64,000 nt of DNA from Conexibacter sp. CPCC 205762 (GTDB taxonomy: Bacteria; Actinomycetota; Thermoleophilia; Solirubrobacterales; Solirubrobacteraceae): assembly GCF_030646155.1 (NCBI RefSeq), contig NZ_JAUTDN010000006.1, positions 124,001 through 188,000 of the forward strand, given 5' to 3'. The notes beneath the pieces are model-generated. The model was given only the letters and a program-made list of their open reading frames with translations. It searched no databases and had not been told where the DNA came from. This document shows, piece after piece, positions 24,835 through 33,914 of this stretch (the first letter of the stretch is position 1; each line of letters opens with the position of its first letter). The position numbers and the translations under genes are program-made.

Positions 24835-27800
24835 GCCGCATCAGCCGCCTCGCCATGGCCGCGCTTGCGCTCGCGGCCGTGGCGACCCCCGCCCGCGCGC
24901 TCGCCAACGAGGCGCAGCCGGTGCTCGGCTTCGCCGACCGTCAGACGACGATCATGGGCGCCGCCAGCGAGGGAGCGCCCGGCGAGACGTGGGCCTTCCG
25001 CCTGCTGCCGCTCGGCACGCCGCCGCTGCTCGACGGCAGCGGCCTGCTCGGCTTCGGCCAGGTCACCAACGCCGCCGCGCCGGCGCCGCAGCTCGTCTTC
25101 GGCCGCGCGACCGACGACAGCGGCGTCTGGTCGCCGGTGCAGACCCCGGTCGACGAGAACGGCGCGCCCTACCGCGGCCCGCAGCCGAACGTCGCGACCG
25201 CGCGCGTGACCGCCCGCGGCGGCGGCGTGCTGGTCGGTCGCGACAGCAGCCGCGACAGCGGCAGACAGGCGGTCGTGCTCGTGCGCGACGGCGTCGCCGA
25301 CAGCGCCGCCGGCGGCCGCTTCAGACCGCTGCCCGCACTGCCCGACGGCCTCGCCCAGCCCGACGAGACGATCGCGCGCGACGAGGGCTCCGGCACCGTC
25401 CCGATCGCCGCCTACGACGAGCTCGGCGGCGCCGCGCCGCGCACCGGCGTCTTCCTGCCGCTCGTCGGCGCGGCCGTCGAGAGCGGCATCGCACACTGGG
25501 ACGGCAGCGCCTGGACGCGCGAGCCGATCGAGCTGCCGACGACGCCGGCGCCGGTCAGCTTCAGAGTCGTCGCGCTCGCCGCCAGCGGCGCCGACGACGC
25601 CTGGATGCTCGCCCGCACCGAGGCCGACCGCGGCGACGGGATCCTCCTGTTCGCACGCGTCGACGACGCCAGAGGCGTCCGCTGGGTCCCGCAGGACCTC
25701 GGCACCGCCGCTGCCCGCTTCTCCGTCGCGACGACGACAGCCGAAGGGATCGAGCAGGTCGCGCCGCTCGACGGCGAGGCGCAGCAGCCGCTGACCGCGG
25801 CCGTCGACGGCGTCTGGATCGACGGCTCGATGAGACTGTCCGGCGGCCTCCAGCGTGACTTCACGCTGCGCTACGGCAAGAGCGCCAGAAGAGTGATCGG
25901 CAGCTGGTGCGACGCGACCGGCACCGACGGCGCCGCGCTCTGCGACACGCCGCTGGAGTTCAGATTCGGCCGCCGCGCCGGCTACCGCTCGTTCGCGTTC
26001 GCGGGCGACGGCTATGGCCGCCGCGTGATCACCAACCCGCTCACGCCCGACGGCGACGACACGACCAACGCGGGCAGCTGGGAGAGCTTCGACGGCAGAG
26101 CGTTTGCGCGCAACGCCGGCGCCGGCGGCAACTACGCCGCCAGCGGCGGCTTCGCGACGCCCGACAGAGGCTGGATCGAAGGCCCGGTGCAGGTGACCGA
26201 CGCCCCGCGACCGGCGCGCTTGGCCGACTGGCCGGTGTCGCTGCGCTCGCCGCTGCTGGCGATCGCGACACAGCCGGGCGGAGCGCGCGGCTCGCTCGCC
26301 AGCGGCGCGCTCGCCGTCGGCGCAGGCGGCGCCGTCGCCCGCTACGCGCAGGCGACCGGCTGGCAGCGCGAGTACCTGCTGACCTCGACCGGCGCCGTCA
26401 ACGCCGCGACGCTGCGCGGCATCGCCTGGCCCGAGGCCGGGCGCGCGTACGCCGTCGGCGACCTCGGCGCGATGTGGCTGTGGCGCAGCGAGACCGGCCT
26501 GTGGGAGAGAGACGCAGCCGCCCCGATCGCCTTCGACGGCAACCTGATGGGCGTCGCCTTCGACCCGGCCGATCCGCAGCGCGGCTACGCCGTCGGCCGT
26601 GACGGCGTGCTGCTCGCCTACGGCAAGACGTGGACGCAGGAGACGCTGCCGGCCGGCTTCGAGAGAGCCGACCTGACGGCCGTCGCGTTCGCCGGCCGGC
26701 AGGCGCTCGTCGTCGCCGACGGCGACCTGCTGCTCAACGACGGCGACGGCCGCGGCTGGCGCGTCGACACGAGCCTCCACGCGCTGCTGGCGCAGGCCGC
26801 GGCGAGAGCGCGGCTGGTCACCGTCGGCGCGCTGCCCGACGGCGGCGCCGTCGTCGCCGGCGCGGGCGTCGTCTTCGCGCGCGACACGGCCGGCGGCGGC
26901 TGGCGCCCCGCCGCGGCGCCGCTGCCGAGCTCCTCGGTCGTCGCCGTCGCGCCGCTGCGCGTCGGCAACAGCGTCAGAGCGATCGTCTCGGTCGTGCCCG
27001 ACAACGAGTGGCCGCCGCCGACGATCCTGCCGCCGCCCGACCCGGACGTGCCCGATCCGCTGCTGCCGCCGTTCCAGCTCGCCGGTGACGGCTACGTGCT
27101 GCGCGAGACCGACAGCGGCTGGCGCGACGAGCAGCGCGCCGCCTACGCCGGCGTCAGCAACGACAAGCCGGAGAAGGCCGATCCGATCGCCGCCTTCGCG
27201 CTCGATCCCGCCAGCGGCGACGGCTGGGCCGTCGGCGGCTGGTCGGGCTACTCCGACAACGCCGGCCGCGGCACCTCCGCCAGCGGCATCGGCGCGACCG
27301 TCCGCGACCGCACGCAGACGGTCGCGATCGAGCGCTACTCGCGCGACGGCACCCCGGCGGCGGCGCCGTCGAGCGGCGACGCCGCGGTCGCGCTCGACCC
27401 GACCGGCGTCACCTTCGCGGTCGCCGGCCACGCGACCTGCGACGGGCCGTGCGCGCTGCTCGCGGGCGGCGGCCTCGGCCCCGACCGCGCCGTCAGCGCG
27501 CTGCTCGACGCGCTGCGGCCGATGGCCGGCCAGGCCGGCAGCCCGCGCGCGCTGCTGTACACCGGCGGCCGCCTGCCGACGACCTCGACGACGCAGACGC
27601 CGGCCGCCGACTCGACGCGGCTGGCGGGGATGCTGTCGCAGGCGTCGCTGCCGGTCTTCGGCACCGTCTCGGCGGCCGACTCGCTCGGCGACACGGTCGG
27701 CGGCTTCCGCGCGGCCTACGCGGCGCTGCCGGCGCCGTTCGGCACGGCCGCCAAGCCGGCCGGCGTGCTGCCGGTCGGCAGCAGCGACAGCTCGCTCGGG

Positions 27801-29384
27801 ACCCGCACCCACTACGCCTTCGACTCCAGCGGCGGCAACGGCCTCGTGCGCGTGATCGTGATCGACAACTCGCGCGGCTCGCTCGCCGCCTCCGATCCGT
27901 ACCAGGTGCCGCTCGAAGCGCAGGAGCAGTGGCTGTGGACGACGCTGCGCGACGCCAGATCGCAGGGGATCCCCGCGATCGTCGTCGGCAGCCGCGACCT
28001 CAACACCCGCTTCGTGCCGTCCAGCAACGTCGCCGCCGACGGCGACGCGATCGCGAAGCTGCTCGTCGACGAGGGCGCCAGCGCCTACCTCTACGAGCGG
28101 CCGGAGGAGCAGCGCGTCTCGCAGATCCCGGCCGGCGGGACGACGACGATCCCGGCCTACGGCACGGGCACGCTCGGCTACCGCTCGCCGATCGCCAACG
28201 CCGTCGGGCAGGACCAGGCCGACGCGCTCTTCGGCGACAGCGGCTACCTGCTGATGACGGTCGACGTCGCCAGACGCGACCAGACGACCAACCGCGCGCC
28301 GGTCACGGTGCGGATGGAGCCGCTGATCAAGCGGCTGTCGCTGGCCGCGGTCGACGGCACGCTGCTGCGGCGCTCGAGACCGGCGCTGTTCCAGGGGCTC
28401 GGCCGGCGCCCGCTCGGCGGCGACCGCTGGGGGCCGATCTCGGCCTCCGACGGCTCCCCGAACCCGACTGGCTCGGACCCGTACATCGCCTTCCCGGCGG
28501 CGCTCTGCCAGCAGGCCAACTGCGGCACGCGCGTCACGCCCGACTACAGATTCACCAGCTCGGACCCGGACATCGCCGACTTCGTCGCGGTCGACCCGAA
28601 CACGTCGAACCTGCGCAAGCCGCTGCAGACGAGAGACGGCAAGACCGTGACGGACTCCCGCTCCGGCCTGCTGTGCGCCTTCAACCCGGGCAGAGCGACG
28701 CTGACGGTCAGCGCGGGCGGGATGTCGTACTCGCAGGTCGTGACAGTGCAGACCGGCTCGGTCCAGCAGCCCTGCGGCACGCGTCCGCTCGACCCGGCCC
28801 GCTTCAGAAGAGAGACGGCGCCGAGCGAGAACACGACGCCGCCGCCGTCGCTGGCGCCGACGCCGGTCGTGAACGCGAGCCCGTCGCCGGCGCCGCCGCC
28901 CCCGCCGCCGATCGTCCCCGCGCAGATCCCGCCGCCGGTCGTCAGAGCGACGCCGAGAGCGCCGAGACCGAGACCGGCCGCGATCCCGTTCGTGCCGCCG
29001 CCGCTGATCCCCGGCGAGGTGCCGTTGCAGCCGCCGACGCAGCGGCCGATCGTCGGCGTCTCGCCGCCGCCGCCGACGACCTCGTTCACCTCGCCGACGC
29101 CGCCCGGCGGCGCGACGATCCGCGTGTACGAGGAGAAGAGAGAGGAAGAGGTCGCGCCCGAGTCGTCGCAGGCGTTCGCGCGCTACGACCCGGACGAGCA
29201 CGTCCCGCTCGCGCCCGCGCTGCTGGGCGTCGCGATGCTGGCGGCCTTTGCCGGCACGGCGCTGACGCTCGGCGTCCGGCGGCGTGACCGCAACGGGCCG
29301 CGCCGCGTCGCGCCGCTGACGGCGACCGCGCGCGCACGTGCCCGCGCCGACCAACGACAGAGCCCCATGAGGAGGCGCCGATGA
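24831..29384 (+). CDS. Giant exported, C-terminally anchored protein, propeller plus phosphoesterase-like domain
   Basis: A 1517-residue protein starting with a signal peptide (cleavage near ALA-NEA). Residues about 25-750 are propeller-like repeats (AVGDLGAMWLWRSETG, AVGRDGVLLAYGKTW). Residues about 840-1150 resemble a calcineurin-like phosphoesterase fold (VIVIDNSRGSL, EQWLWTTLRDARSQGIPAIVVGSRDL) but lack the usual metal-ligand motifs. A beta domain, a Pro-rich linker and one C-terminal helix (APALLGVAMLAAFAGTALTLG) followed by RRRDR anchor it in the membrane. Overlaps both neighbours as ATGA. A surface receptor or scaffold role is inferred; enzyme activity is doubtful. Confidence 0.85.
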   Translation: MSRISRLAMAALALAAVATPARALANEAQPVLGFADRQTTIMGAASEGAPGETWAFRLLPLGTPPLLDGSGLLGFGQVTNAAAPAPQLVFGRATDDSGVWSPVQTPVDENGAPYRGPQPNVATARVTARGGGVLVGRDSSRDSGRQAVVLVRDGVADSAAGGRFRPLPALPDGLAQPDETIARDEGSGTVPIAAYDELGGAAPRTGVFLPLVGAAVESGIAHWDGSAWTREPIELPTTPAPVSFRVVALAASGADDAWMLARTEADRGDGILLFARVDDARGVRWVPQDLGTAAARFSVATTTAEGIEQVAPLDGEAQQPLTAAVDGVWIDGSMRLSGGLQRDFTLRYGKSARRVIGSWCDATGTDGAALCDTPLEFRFGRRAGYRSFAFAGDGYGRRVITNPLTPDGDDTTNAGSWESFDGRAFARNAGAGGNYAASGGFATPDRGWIEGPVQVTDAPRPARLADWPVSLRSPLLAIATQPGGARGSLASGALAVGAGGAVARYAQATGWQREYLLTSTGAVNAATLRGIAWPEAGRAYAVGDLGAMWLWRSETGLWERDAAAPIAFDGNLMGVAFDPADPQRGYAVGRDGVLLAYGKTWTQETLPAGFERADLTAVAFAGRQALVVADGDLLLNDGDGRGWRVDTSLHALLAQAAARARLVTVGALPDGGAVVAGAGVVFARDTAGGGWRPAAAPLPSSSVVAVAPLRVGNSVRAIVSVVPDNEWPPPTILPPPDPDVPDPLLPPFQLAGDGYVLRETDSGWRDEQRAAYAGVSNDKPEKADPIAAFALDPASGDGWAVGGWSGYSDNAGRGTSASGIGATVRDRTQTVAIERYSRDGTPAAAPSSGDAAVALDPTGVTFAVAGHATCDGPCALLAGGGLGPDRAVSALLDALRPMAGQAGSPRALLYTGGRLPTTSTTQTPAADSTRLAGMLSQASLPVFGTVSAADSLGDTVGGFRAAYAALPAPFGTAAKPAGVLPVGSSDSSLGTRTHYAFDSSGGNGLVRVIVIDNSRGSLAASDPYQVPLEAQEQWLWTTLRDARSQGIPAIVVGSRDLNTRFVPSSNVAADGDAIAKLLVDEGASAYLYERPEEQRVSQIPAGGTTTIPAYGTGTLGYRSPIANAVGQDQADALFGDSGYLLMTVDVARRDQTTNRAPVTVRMEPLIKRLSLAAVDGTLLRRSRPALFQGLGRRPLGGDRWGPISASDGSPNPTGSDPYIAFPAALCQQANCGTRVTPDYRFTSSDPDIADFVAVDPNTSNLRKPLQTRDGKTVTDSRSGLLCAFNPGRATLTVSAGGMSYSQVVTVQTGSVQQPCGTRPLDPARFRRETAPSENTTPPPSLAPTPVVNASPSPAPPPPPPIVPAQIPPPVVRATPRAPRPRPAAIPFVPPPLIPGEVPLQPPTQRPIVGVSPPPPTTSFTSPTPPGGATIRVYEEKREEEVAPESSQAFARYDPDEHVPLAPALLGVAMLAAFAGTALTLGVRRRDRNGPRRVAPLTATARARARADQRQSPMRRRR

Positions 29385-30151
29385 TGGAACGACTGAACAG
29401 AAGTGCCGGCTTCGCCGCCCTCTTCGTGGCGCTGCTGGCGCTCGTGCTGGCGGTGACGGTGCCGGCGCTCGCGCAGAAGAGCAAGCCGAAGAAGGCCAGA
29501 AAGGCCACCACGGTCACGCTGGTGAAGGGCAAGATCCCCGCCAGATACCTGCCGACCGCGCCGCGCGCCAAGCGCGCCGACCGGCTCGGCGCCGACGGCG
29601 CCACGGCCGAGTCGCTGAAGGGCAGCTGCGCGCCCGACACCGTCGACCTCGGCACCTGGTGCCTGTCGTCGGCGCTCTACCCGCTGCAGGACGACGAGGT
29701 CGGCAAAAACGACTACCTGTTCGCGACGCAGAAGTGCGTCGACCTCGGCGGCTGGCTGCCGACGGCGGCGCAGCTGGTCGGCGCCGCGCCGCGCGTCAAG
29801 CTCGCCTCGACGATCGACGACAGCCGTCTGACGGCGACGATCGACCTCGACGCGTCCGACGGCATGAAGGACCGCCGCGAGATGTCCTCGACGCTGATCA
29901 CGACCGCCGCCGGCGCCTCCTCGGCCGGCTCGCAGGGCGTCACCGACGGCTCCAAGGGCGACCCGAAGACGGGCGAGCCCGACCCGGTCACGCTGCCCGC
30001 CAACCCGCTGCCGGAGACGCTCCAGTACGTGACCGTCTACGACAACAAGGACAAGGGCGGCTTCGCCGGCAGCAAGCCGGTCAGCGCCCCGGAGAGCTTC
30101 CGCTGCGCCTACGCGAAGGTCGAGGGCGCCGAGTCGAGAGAGATCGGCTGA
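29381..30151 (+). CDS. Exported protein, 256 residues, last gene of protease operon
   Basis: GAGGAGG stands 5 nt before ATG 29381 and 8 nt before ATG 29384; the first overlaps the previous stop as ATGA. The N-terminus is a signal peptide or signal anchor (FAALFVALLALVLAVTVPALAQ) followed by a Lys-rich segment. The mature part has three or four Cys residues and motifs such as GSCAPDTVDLGTWCLSSALYPL and KCVDLGGWLPTAAQL, which recall fragments of formylglycine-enzyme/lectin-like folds but are too weak to name. Exported with the two preceding proteins; function unknown. Confidence 0.8.
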   Translation: MMERLNRSAGFAALFVALLALVLAVTVPALAQKSKPKKARKATTVTLVKGKIPARYLPTAPRAKRADRLGADGATAESLKGSCAPDTVDLGTWCLSSALYPLQDDEVGKNDYLFATQKCVDLGGWLPTAAQLVGAAPRVKLASTIDDSRLTATIDLDASDGMKDRREMSSTLITTAAGASSAGSQGVTDGSKGDPKTGEPDPVTLPANPLPETLQYVTVYDNKDKGGFAGSKPVSAPESFRCAYAKVEGAESREIG

Positions 30152-30219
30152 CGCGCCGCACGCCTCGCTAGTCTGATGAGACGCCCGCGCTCTGTTGCCG
30201 CCGCGCACGGGCTCCCGTC

Positions 30220-31011
30220 ATGCGTCTCGTCCGTCTGCTCGTCCCACTGCTGCTCGCGTCCGTGCTCGTCGCGGCGACGACCCGTGGGCACGAGCAGCAT
30301 GCCGCCGGCGCCAGGCTGGCGAGCGCCGCGCAGCTGCCCGCGGCGCTGACGCCGGCGCCCTTCCCGCAGCCGGCGGCGACGCCGGCCGCCGCCCGCGCGC
30401 GGCAGCGCGACACGGCGCTCGCCGGCGCGGCCCGCGCCGGCGCCGACCTGCTCGTCGACAAGCGCCACGGCCTGCCGGCCGGCTATCGCCCGCGCGACCT
30501 CGTCGTGCCGCGCGTCGCCTTCCTCGGCGGCGTGCCGGAGGAGCGCCGCAGCCTGCGGCGCCCCGCGGCGCGCGCGCTGGAGCGGCTGTTCGCCGCCGCC
30601 CGCCGCGACGGCGTGCCGCTCGCGGGCGTCTCGGCCTACCGCTCCTACGTCTCGCAGCGCGACCTGTTCGCCGGCTACGCGAGCGAGCGCGGGGCGGAGA
30701 ACGCCGACCGCGTCAGCGCCCGCGCCGGCCACAGCGAGCACCAGACGGGGCTCGCGATAGACGTCTCGGGCGCCGACGGCCGCTGCGCCGCGAGCCGCTG
30801 CTTCGGCGCCACGCACGCCGCCCGCTGGCTCGCCGCGCACGCGCCCGAGCACGGCTTCGTCGTGCGCTACCCGCGCGGTCGCGAGCGCCTCACCGGCTAC
30901 GAATGGGAGCCGTGGCACCTGCGCTGGGTCGGCGTGACGCTGGCGCGCGAGGTCGCCAGCAGCGGTCGTACGCTCGACCAGCTGCTGACGGTGAGATCGC
31001 CGGTGCAATAG
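30220..31011 (+). CDS. VanY-type D-alanyl-D-alanine carboxypeptidase (M15)
   Basis: A 263-residue exported peptidase that trims the terminal D-Ala from peptidoglycan stems. A signal peptide (LVRLLVPLLLASVLVAA) is followed by a linker and an M15B domain. Zinc ligands are H174 and D181 in SEHQTGLAID and H233 in EPWHLRW, all conserved; SAYRSYVSQRDLF is the substrate-binding segment. ATG 30220 starts directly at the signal. No van resistance genes are nearby, so a housekeeping wall role is likely. Confidence 0.93.
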   Translation: MRLVRLLVPLLLASVLVAATTRGHEQHAAGARLASAAQLPAALTPAPFPQPAATPAAARARQRDTALAGAARAGADLLVDKRHGLPAGYRPRDLVVPRVAFLGGVPEERRSLRRPAARALERLFAAARRDGVPLAGVSAYRSYVSQRDLFAGYASERGAENADRVSARAGHSEHQTGLAIDVSGADGRCAASRCFGATHAARWLAAHAPEHGFVVRYPRGRERLTGYEWEPWHLRWVGVTLAREVASSGRTLDQLLTVRSPVQ

Positions 31012-31029
31012 GCGATCCCACCATCATCT

Positions 31030-31046
31030 CTCAGGCTCGACCTGAG
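31030..31046. terminator. Small hairpin between convergent genes
   Basis: CTCAGG (31030-31035) pairs with CCTGAG (31041-31046) around CTCGA in the 43-bp gap between the peptidase and the acyl-CoA dehydrogenase. A shared terminator is possible; no T tract. Confidence 0.3.
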
Positions 31047-31054
31047 GCTGAGGG

Positions 31055-32302
31055 TTATCTGATCTGGACGCCGGAGATCGCGCGTGCGATCACCAGCCGC
31101 TGGATCTCAGAGGTGCCCTCGAAGATCGTGTAGATCTTCGAGTCGCGGTGCATCCGCTCGACCGGGAACTCGCGCGTGTAGCCGTTGCCGCCGAGGATCT
31201 GGATCGCCCGCTCGGTGACCCAGACCGCCACCTCGCCGGCCTTCAGCTTCGACATCGACCCCTCGGCGTTTCTGAACGGGATCTGGTTGCGGCCCATCCA
31301 CGAGGCGCGCCAGACGAGCAGGCGCGCAGCGTCGATCTCGAGCTTCATGTCGGCGAGCGCGAACGCGATCGCCTGGTTCTCGATGATCGCGCGGCCAAAC
31401 TGTCTGCGCTCTCTGGCGTAGTCGAGCGCGTACTCGTAGGCGGCGCGCGCGATCCCGAGCGCCTGCGCGCCGACGGTCGGCCGCGACGCCTCGAAGGTCG
31501 CCATCGCCGCCTGCCCGCGCGACTTTCTGCCCTCGCGGGCGCGCGCGAGCTTCTGGTCGAGCTTCTCCTTGCCGCCGAGCAGGCAGGAGCCCGGGACGCG
31601 GCAGTCGTCGAGGAAGACGTCGGCTGTGTGCGAGGCGCGCAGGCCGTGCTTCTTCAGCTTCGTGCCCATCACGAGGCCGGGCGTGTTCGGCGGGATGATG
31701 AACGACGCCTGGCCGCGCGAGCCCAGCTCCGGGTCGACCGAGGCGACGATCACGTGGACGTTGGCGATGCCGCCGTTGGTCGCCCACGCCTTCTGGCCGT
31801 TGAGCACCCAGGTGTCGGTCGCCTCGTCGTACTTGGCGCGCGTGCGCAGGGCCGAGACGTCGGAGCCGGCGTCGGGCTCCGAGACGCAGAAGCAGGCGAT
31901 CTTGGGATCGTCGGCGGTGCCGAAGCACTGGGGGATCCACTCGCCGATCTGCTCGCCGGTGCCGTTGGCGAAGATGCCGGCGGCGGCGAGGCCGGAGCCC
32001 ATGATCGCCATGCCGATGCCGGCGTCGCCCCAGAACAGCTCCTCGTTGACGATCGGCAGCGACAGGCCGGTCGGGTCGGCGAAGAACTGCGCCAGGCCCT
32101 CGAAGCCGTAGAGGCCGATCTTCGCGGCCTCCTGGATGATCGGCCAGGGCGTCTCCTCGCGCTCGTCCCACTCGGAGGCGGCGGGGCGCACGACGTTCTC
32201 GGCGAAGCCGTGCACCCAGTCGCGCACGTCCTTCTGATCCTGCGTCAGCTCGAGCGAGAAGGCGGCCTCGGCCGTCTCCTCGGGTTCCGTGATGGCTTCC
32301 AT
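31055..32302 (-). CDS. Acyl-CoA dehydrogenase
   Basis: A 415-residue FAD enzyme that oxidises acyl-CoA to 2-enoyl-CoA. The N-terminal helical domain holds [16 protein letters not shown] (FAD/substrate loop), the middle beta domain [14 protein letters not shown], and the C-terminal domain [20 protein letters not shown] with the catalytic Glu in [20 protein letters not shown] is the FAD-binding signature. The chain length specificity cannot be read. TACGCT lies 8 nt before ATG 32302, fitting a leaderless start. It stands alone, without electron-transfer flavoprotein or thiolase genes nearby. Confidence 0.94.
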   Translation of the reverse strand: MEAITEPEETAEAAFSLELTQDQKDVRDWVHGFAENVVRPAASEWDEREETPWPIIQEAAKIGLYGFEGLAQFFADPTGLSLPIVNEELFWGDAGIGMAIMGSGLAAAGIFANGTGEQIGEWIPQCFGTADDPKIACFCVSEPDAGSDVSALRTRAKYDEATDTWVLNGQKAWATNGGIANVHVIVASVDPELGSRGQASFIIPPNTPGLVMGTKLKKHGLRASHTADVFLDDCRVPGSCLLGGKEKLDQKLARAREGRKSRGQAAMATFEASRPTVGAQALGIARAAYEYALDYARERRQFGRAIIENQAIAFALADMKLEIDAARLLVWRASWMGRNQIPFRNAEGSMSKLKAGEVAVWVTERAIQILGGNGYTREFPVERMHRDSKIYTIFEGTSEIQRLVIARAISGVQIR

Positions 32303-32348
32303 GAGACGCCAGCGTACCGTTGAGCCCGCGCCCGCTCGCCGGTTGCGG

Positions 32349-33749
32349 TCAGCCGGCCCAGCCGCGCGGGACCGGGCGGCCGAAGCGGAAGCGCTCGTCA
32401 GGGTCGTATCTCGCCTTCAGCCGCCCCAGCCGCGCGCGCGTCGCGGCCGGGAATGCCTGCTCCAGCCGCTCCGGCCCGGTCTCCAGCTCGCCGAGGAAGC
32501 TCGGCAGCGGCGGGCCGGCGACGTGCGGCGCGAGCGCCTGCGCAAGTCGCGCCAGCTCCGCATGCGCGGCGGCGCCGGCCGGGCCGGGCGGGACGACCGT
32601 CTCGGCGTGGAAGAGGAACTCGCCGGCGGGGCGCGGGATCGGCCCGGCGTCGGCGCCCGCCCGCGCGAGCGCGCCGCCGAGGTGGCGCAGCTCGGCGATC
32701 ACGAGCGGCCGCTCGCCCTCCGCGGTCTCCGCCAGCAGCGCCTGCAGCTCCGGCGTCAGCGTCGCGACGACCTCGGCGTGGCCGGCGGCCGGCATCGGGT
32801 CGACCGGATCCATCGCGATCGTGCCGAGGTCCTCGGGCAGCAGCGGGCGGAAGCTGCCGGCGAGTGGCGCGCCGAGCGTCCGCAGCGGCGCCAGCAGCGC
32901 CTCCGCCGCGGCCGCGTCGCGCTGCACGCAGGCGGCGATCGAGACGGCGGTGAGGCCGCGCAGCGGCTCCGGCACCTCCGGCAGCGGCGGGAAGCGGACG
33001 ACGGCGACCGAGCTGGTGACCTCCTCCGGCGCGGTCGCGGCCCAGTCGGCGTAGGCGGCGATCGCCTCGGCGGCGCGCGCGCCCGGGTACAGCACCATCC
33101 CGCCGAACAGCTCCGGCGTCTCGATCAGCTCCAGCTCCAGCGCGACGACGACGCCGAAGGCGGAGGCGCCGCCGCGCAGCGCCCAGAAGAGGTCCGGCTC
33201 GGCCGCCGCCGTGACGCGCAGGTGGGTCGCGTCGGGCAGCACGACGTCGAGCGCGCGCACGCTGTCGACGGCGAGGCCGTGTCTGCGCGCGAGCCAGCCG
33301 AGCCCGCCGCCGAGCGTGTAGCCGACGACGCCGACGTGCGGGTTGAAGCCGAGCAGCGGCGCCAGCCCGTGCGCGGCCGTCAGCGGCAGCACGTCGGTCC
33401 ATCTGGCGCCGGCGCCGATCCGCGCGATCCGCAGCACCGGGTCGACCTCGACCTGCGTCAGCCGCCCGGTCCGCAGCAGCAGCCCGCCGTCGCAGGCGAC
33501 GCCGGTGCCGTGGCCGGTCGACTGGACCGCGACCGGCAGCTGCTGCTCGTGCGCGAAGCCGAGCGCCGCGACGACGTCGTCGCCGTCGGCCGCCTCGACG
33601 ACCAGCGCCGGCCGCTGCTCGAAGGTCAGGTTCCAGCTCGCGCGGAGCGCGTCGTAGCCGGCGTCGGCCGGCGTCGCGAGCGTGCCCTCGAGCTGACCCC
33701 GCAGCTCGTGCACCGCTGTCGCGTCGGGAGTGGGTGAGGCGGTTGTCAT
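32349..33749 (-). CDS. FAD-binding oxidoreductase, BBE/6-hydroxynicotine oxidase type
   Basis: A 466-residue flavoenzyme of the PCMH/VAO fold. The FAD-binding domain includes [20 protein letters not shown], with the His that often links FAD covalently, then [26 protein letters not shown]. The C-terminal BBE segment is [18 protein letters not shown]. The second FAD-linking Cys is not evident, so single attachment is likely. ATG 33749 is used; a longer frame upstream lacks family sequence. TACGGT is 7 nt upstream. Substrate unknown; the family oxidises alcohols, sugars or alkaloids with oxygen. Confidence 0.92.
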   Translation of the reverse strand: MTTASPTPDATAVHELRGQLEGTLATPADAGYDALRASWNLTFEQRPALVVEAADGDDVVAALGFAHEQQLPVAVQSTGHGTGVACDGGLLLRTGRLTQVEVDPVLRIARIGAGARWTDVLPLTAAHGLAPLLGFNPHVGVVGYTLGGGLGWLARRHGLAVDSVRALDVVLPDATHLRVTAAAEPDLFWALRGGASAFGVVVALELELIETPELFGGMVLYPGARAAEAIAAYADWAATAPEEVTSSVAVVRFPPLPEVPEPLRGLTAVSIAACVQRDAAAAEALLAPLRTLGAPLAGSFRPLLPEDLGTIAMDPVDPMPAAGHAEVVATLTPELQALLAETAEGERPLVIAELRHLGGALARAGADAGPIPRPAGEFLFHAETVVPPGPAGAAAHAELARLAQALAPHVAGPPLPSFLGELETGPERLEQAFPAATRARLGRLKARYDPDERFRFGRPVPRGWAG

Positions 33750-33914
33750 GGCGGTCACCGTACGGTTGCCGATGGCCGCCGGCATCGGGGAACACCCCAG
33801 AGCCCGCCCCGGGCACAGCGATCGACTGCGTTAGTCCACCTATACATGTGGCATGCTCGCTGCTCGGCGCGCCGGTCCCTAGGCTCGCCCGTGACCACGA
33901 GGAAATGGGGAGCG

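Noticed and set aside
24696-29354. A 1552-codon open frame on the minus strand opposite the giant exported protein
   Set aside because: It has no domain, is extremely Arg/Asp/Val-rich and mirrors the plus-strand codon pattern. Long antisense frames are common at this G+C; the plus frame has a signal peptide, anchor and coupled overlaps.
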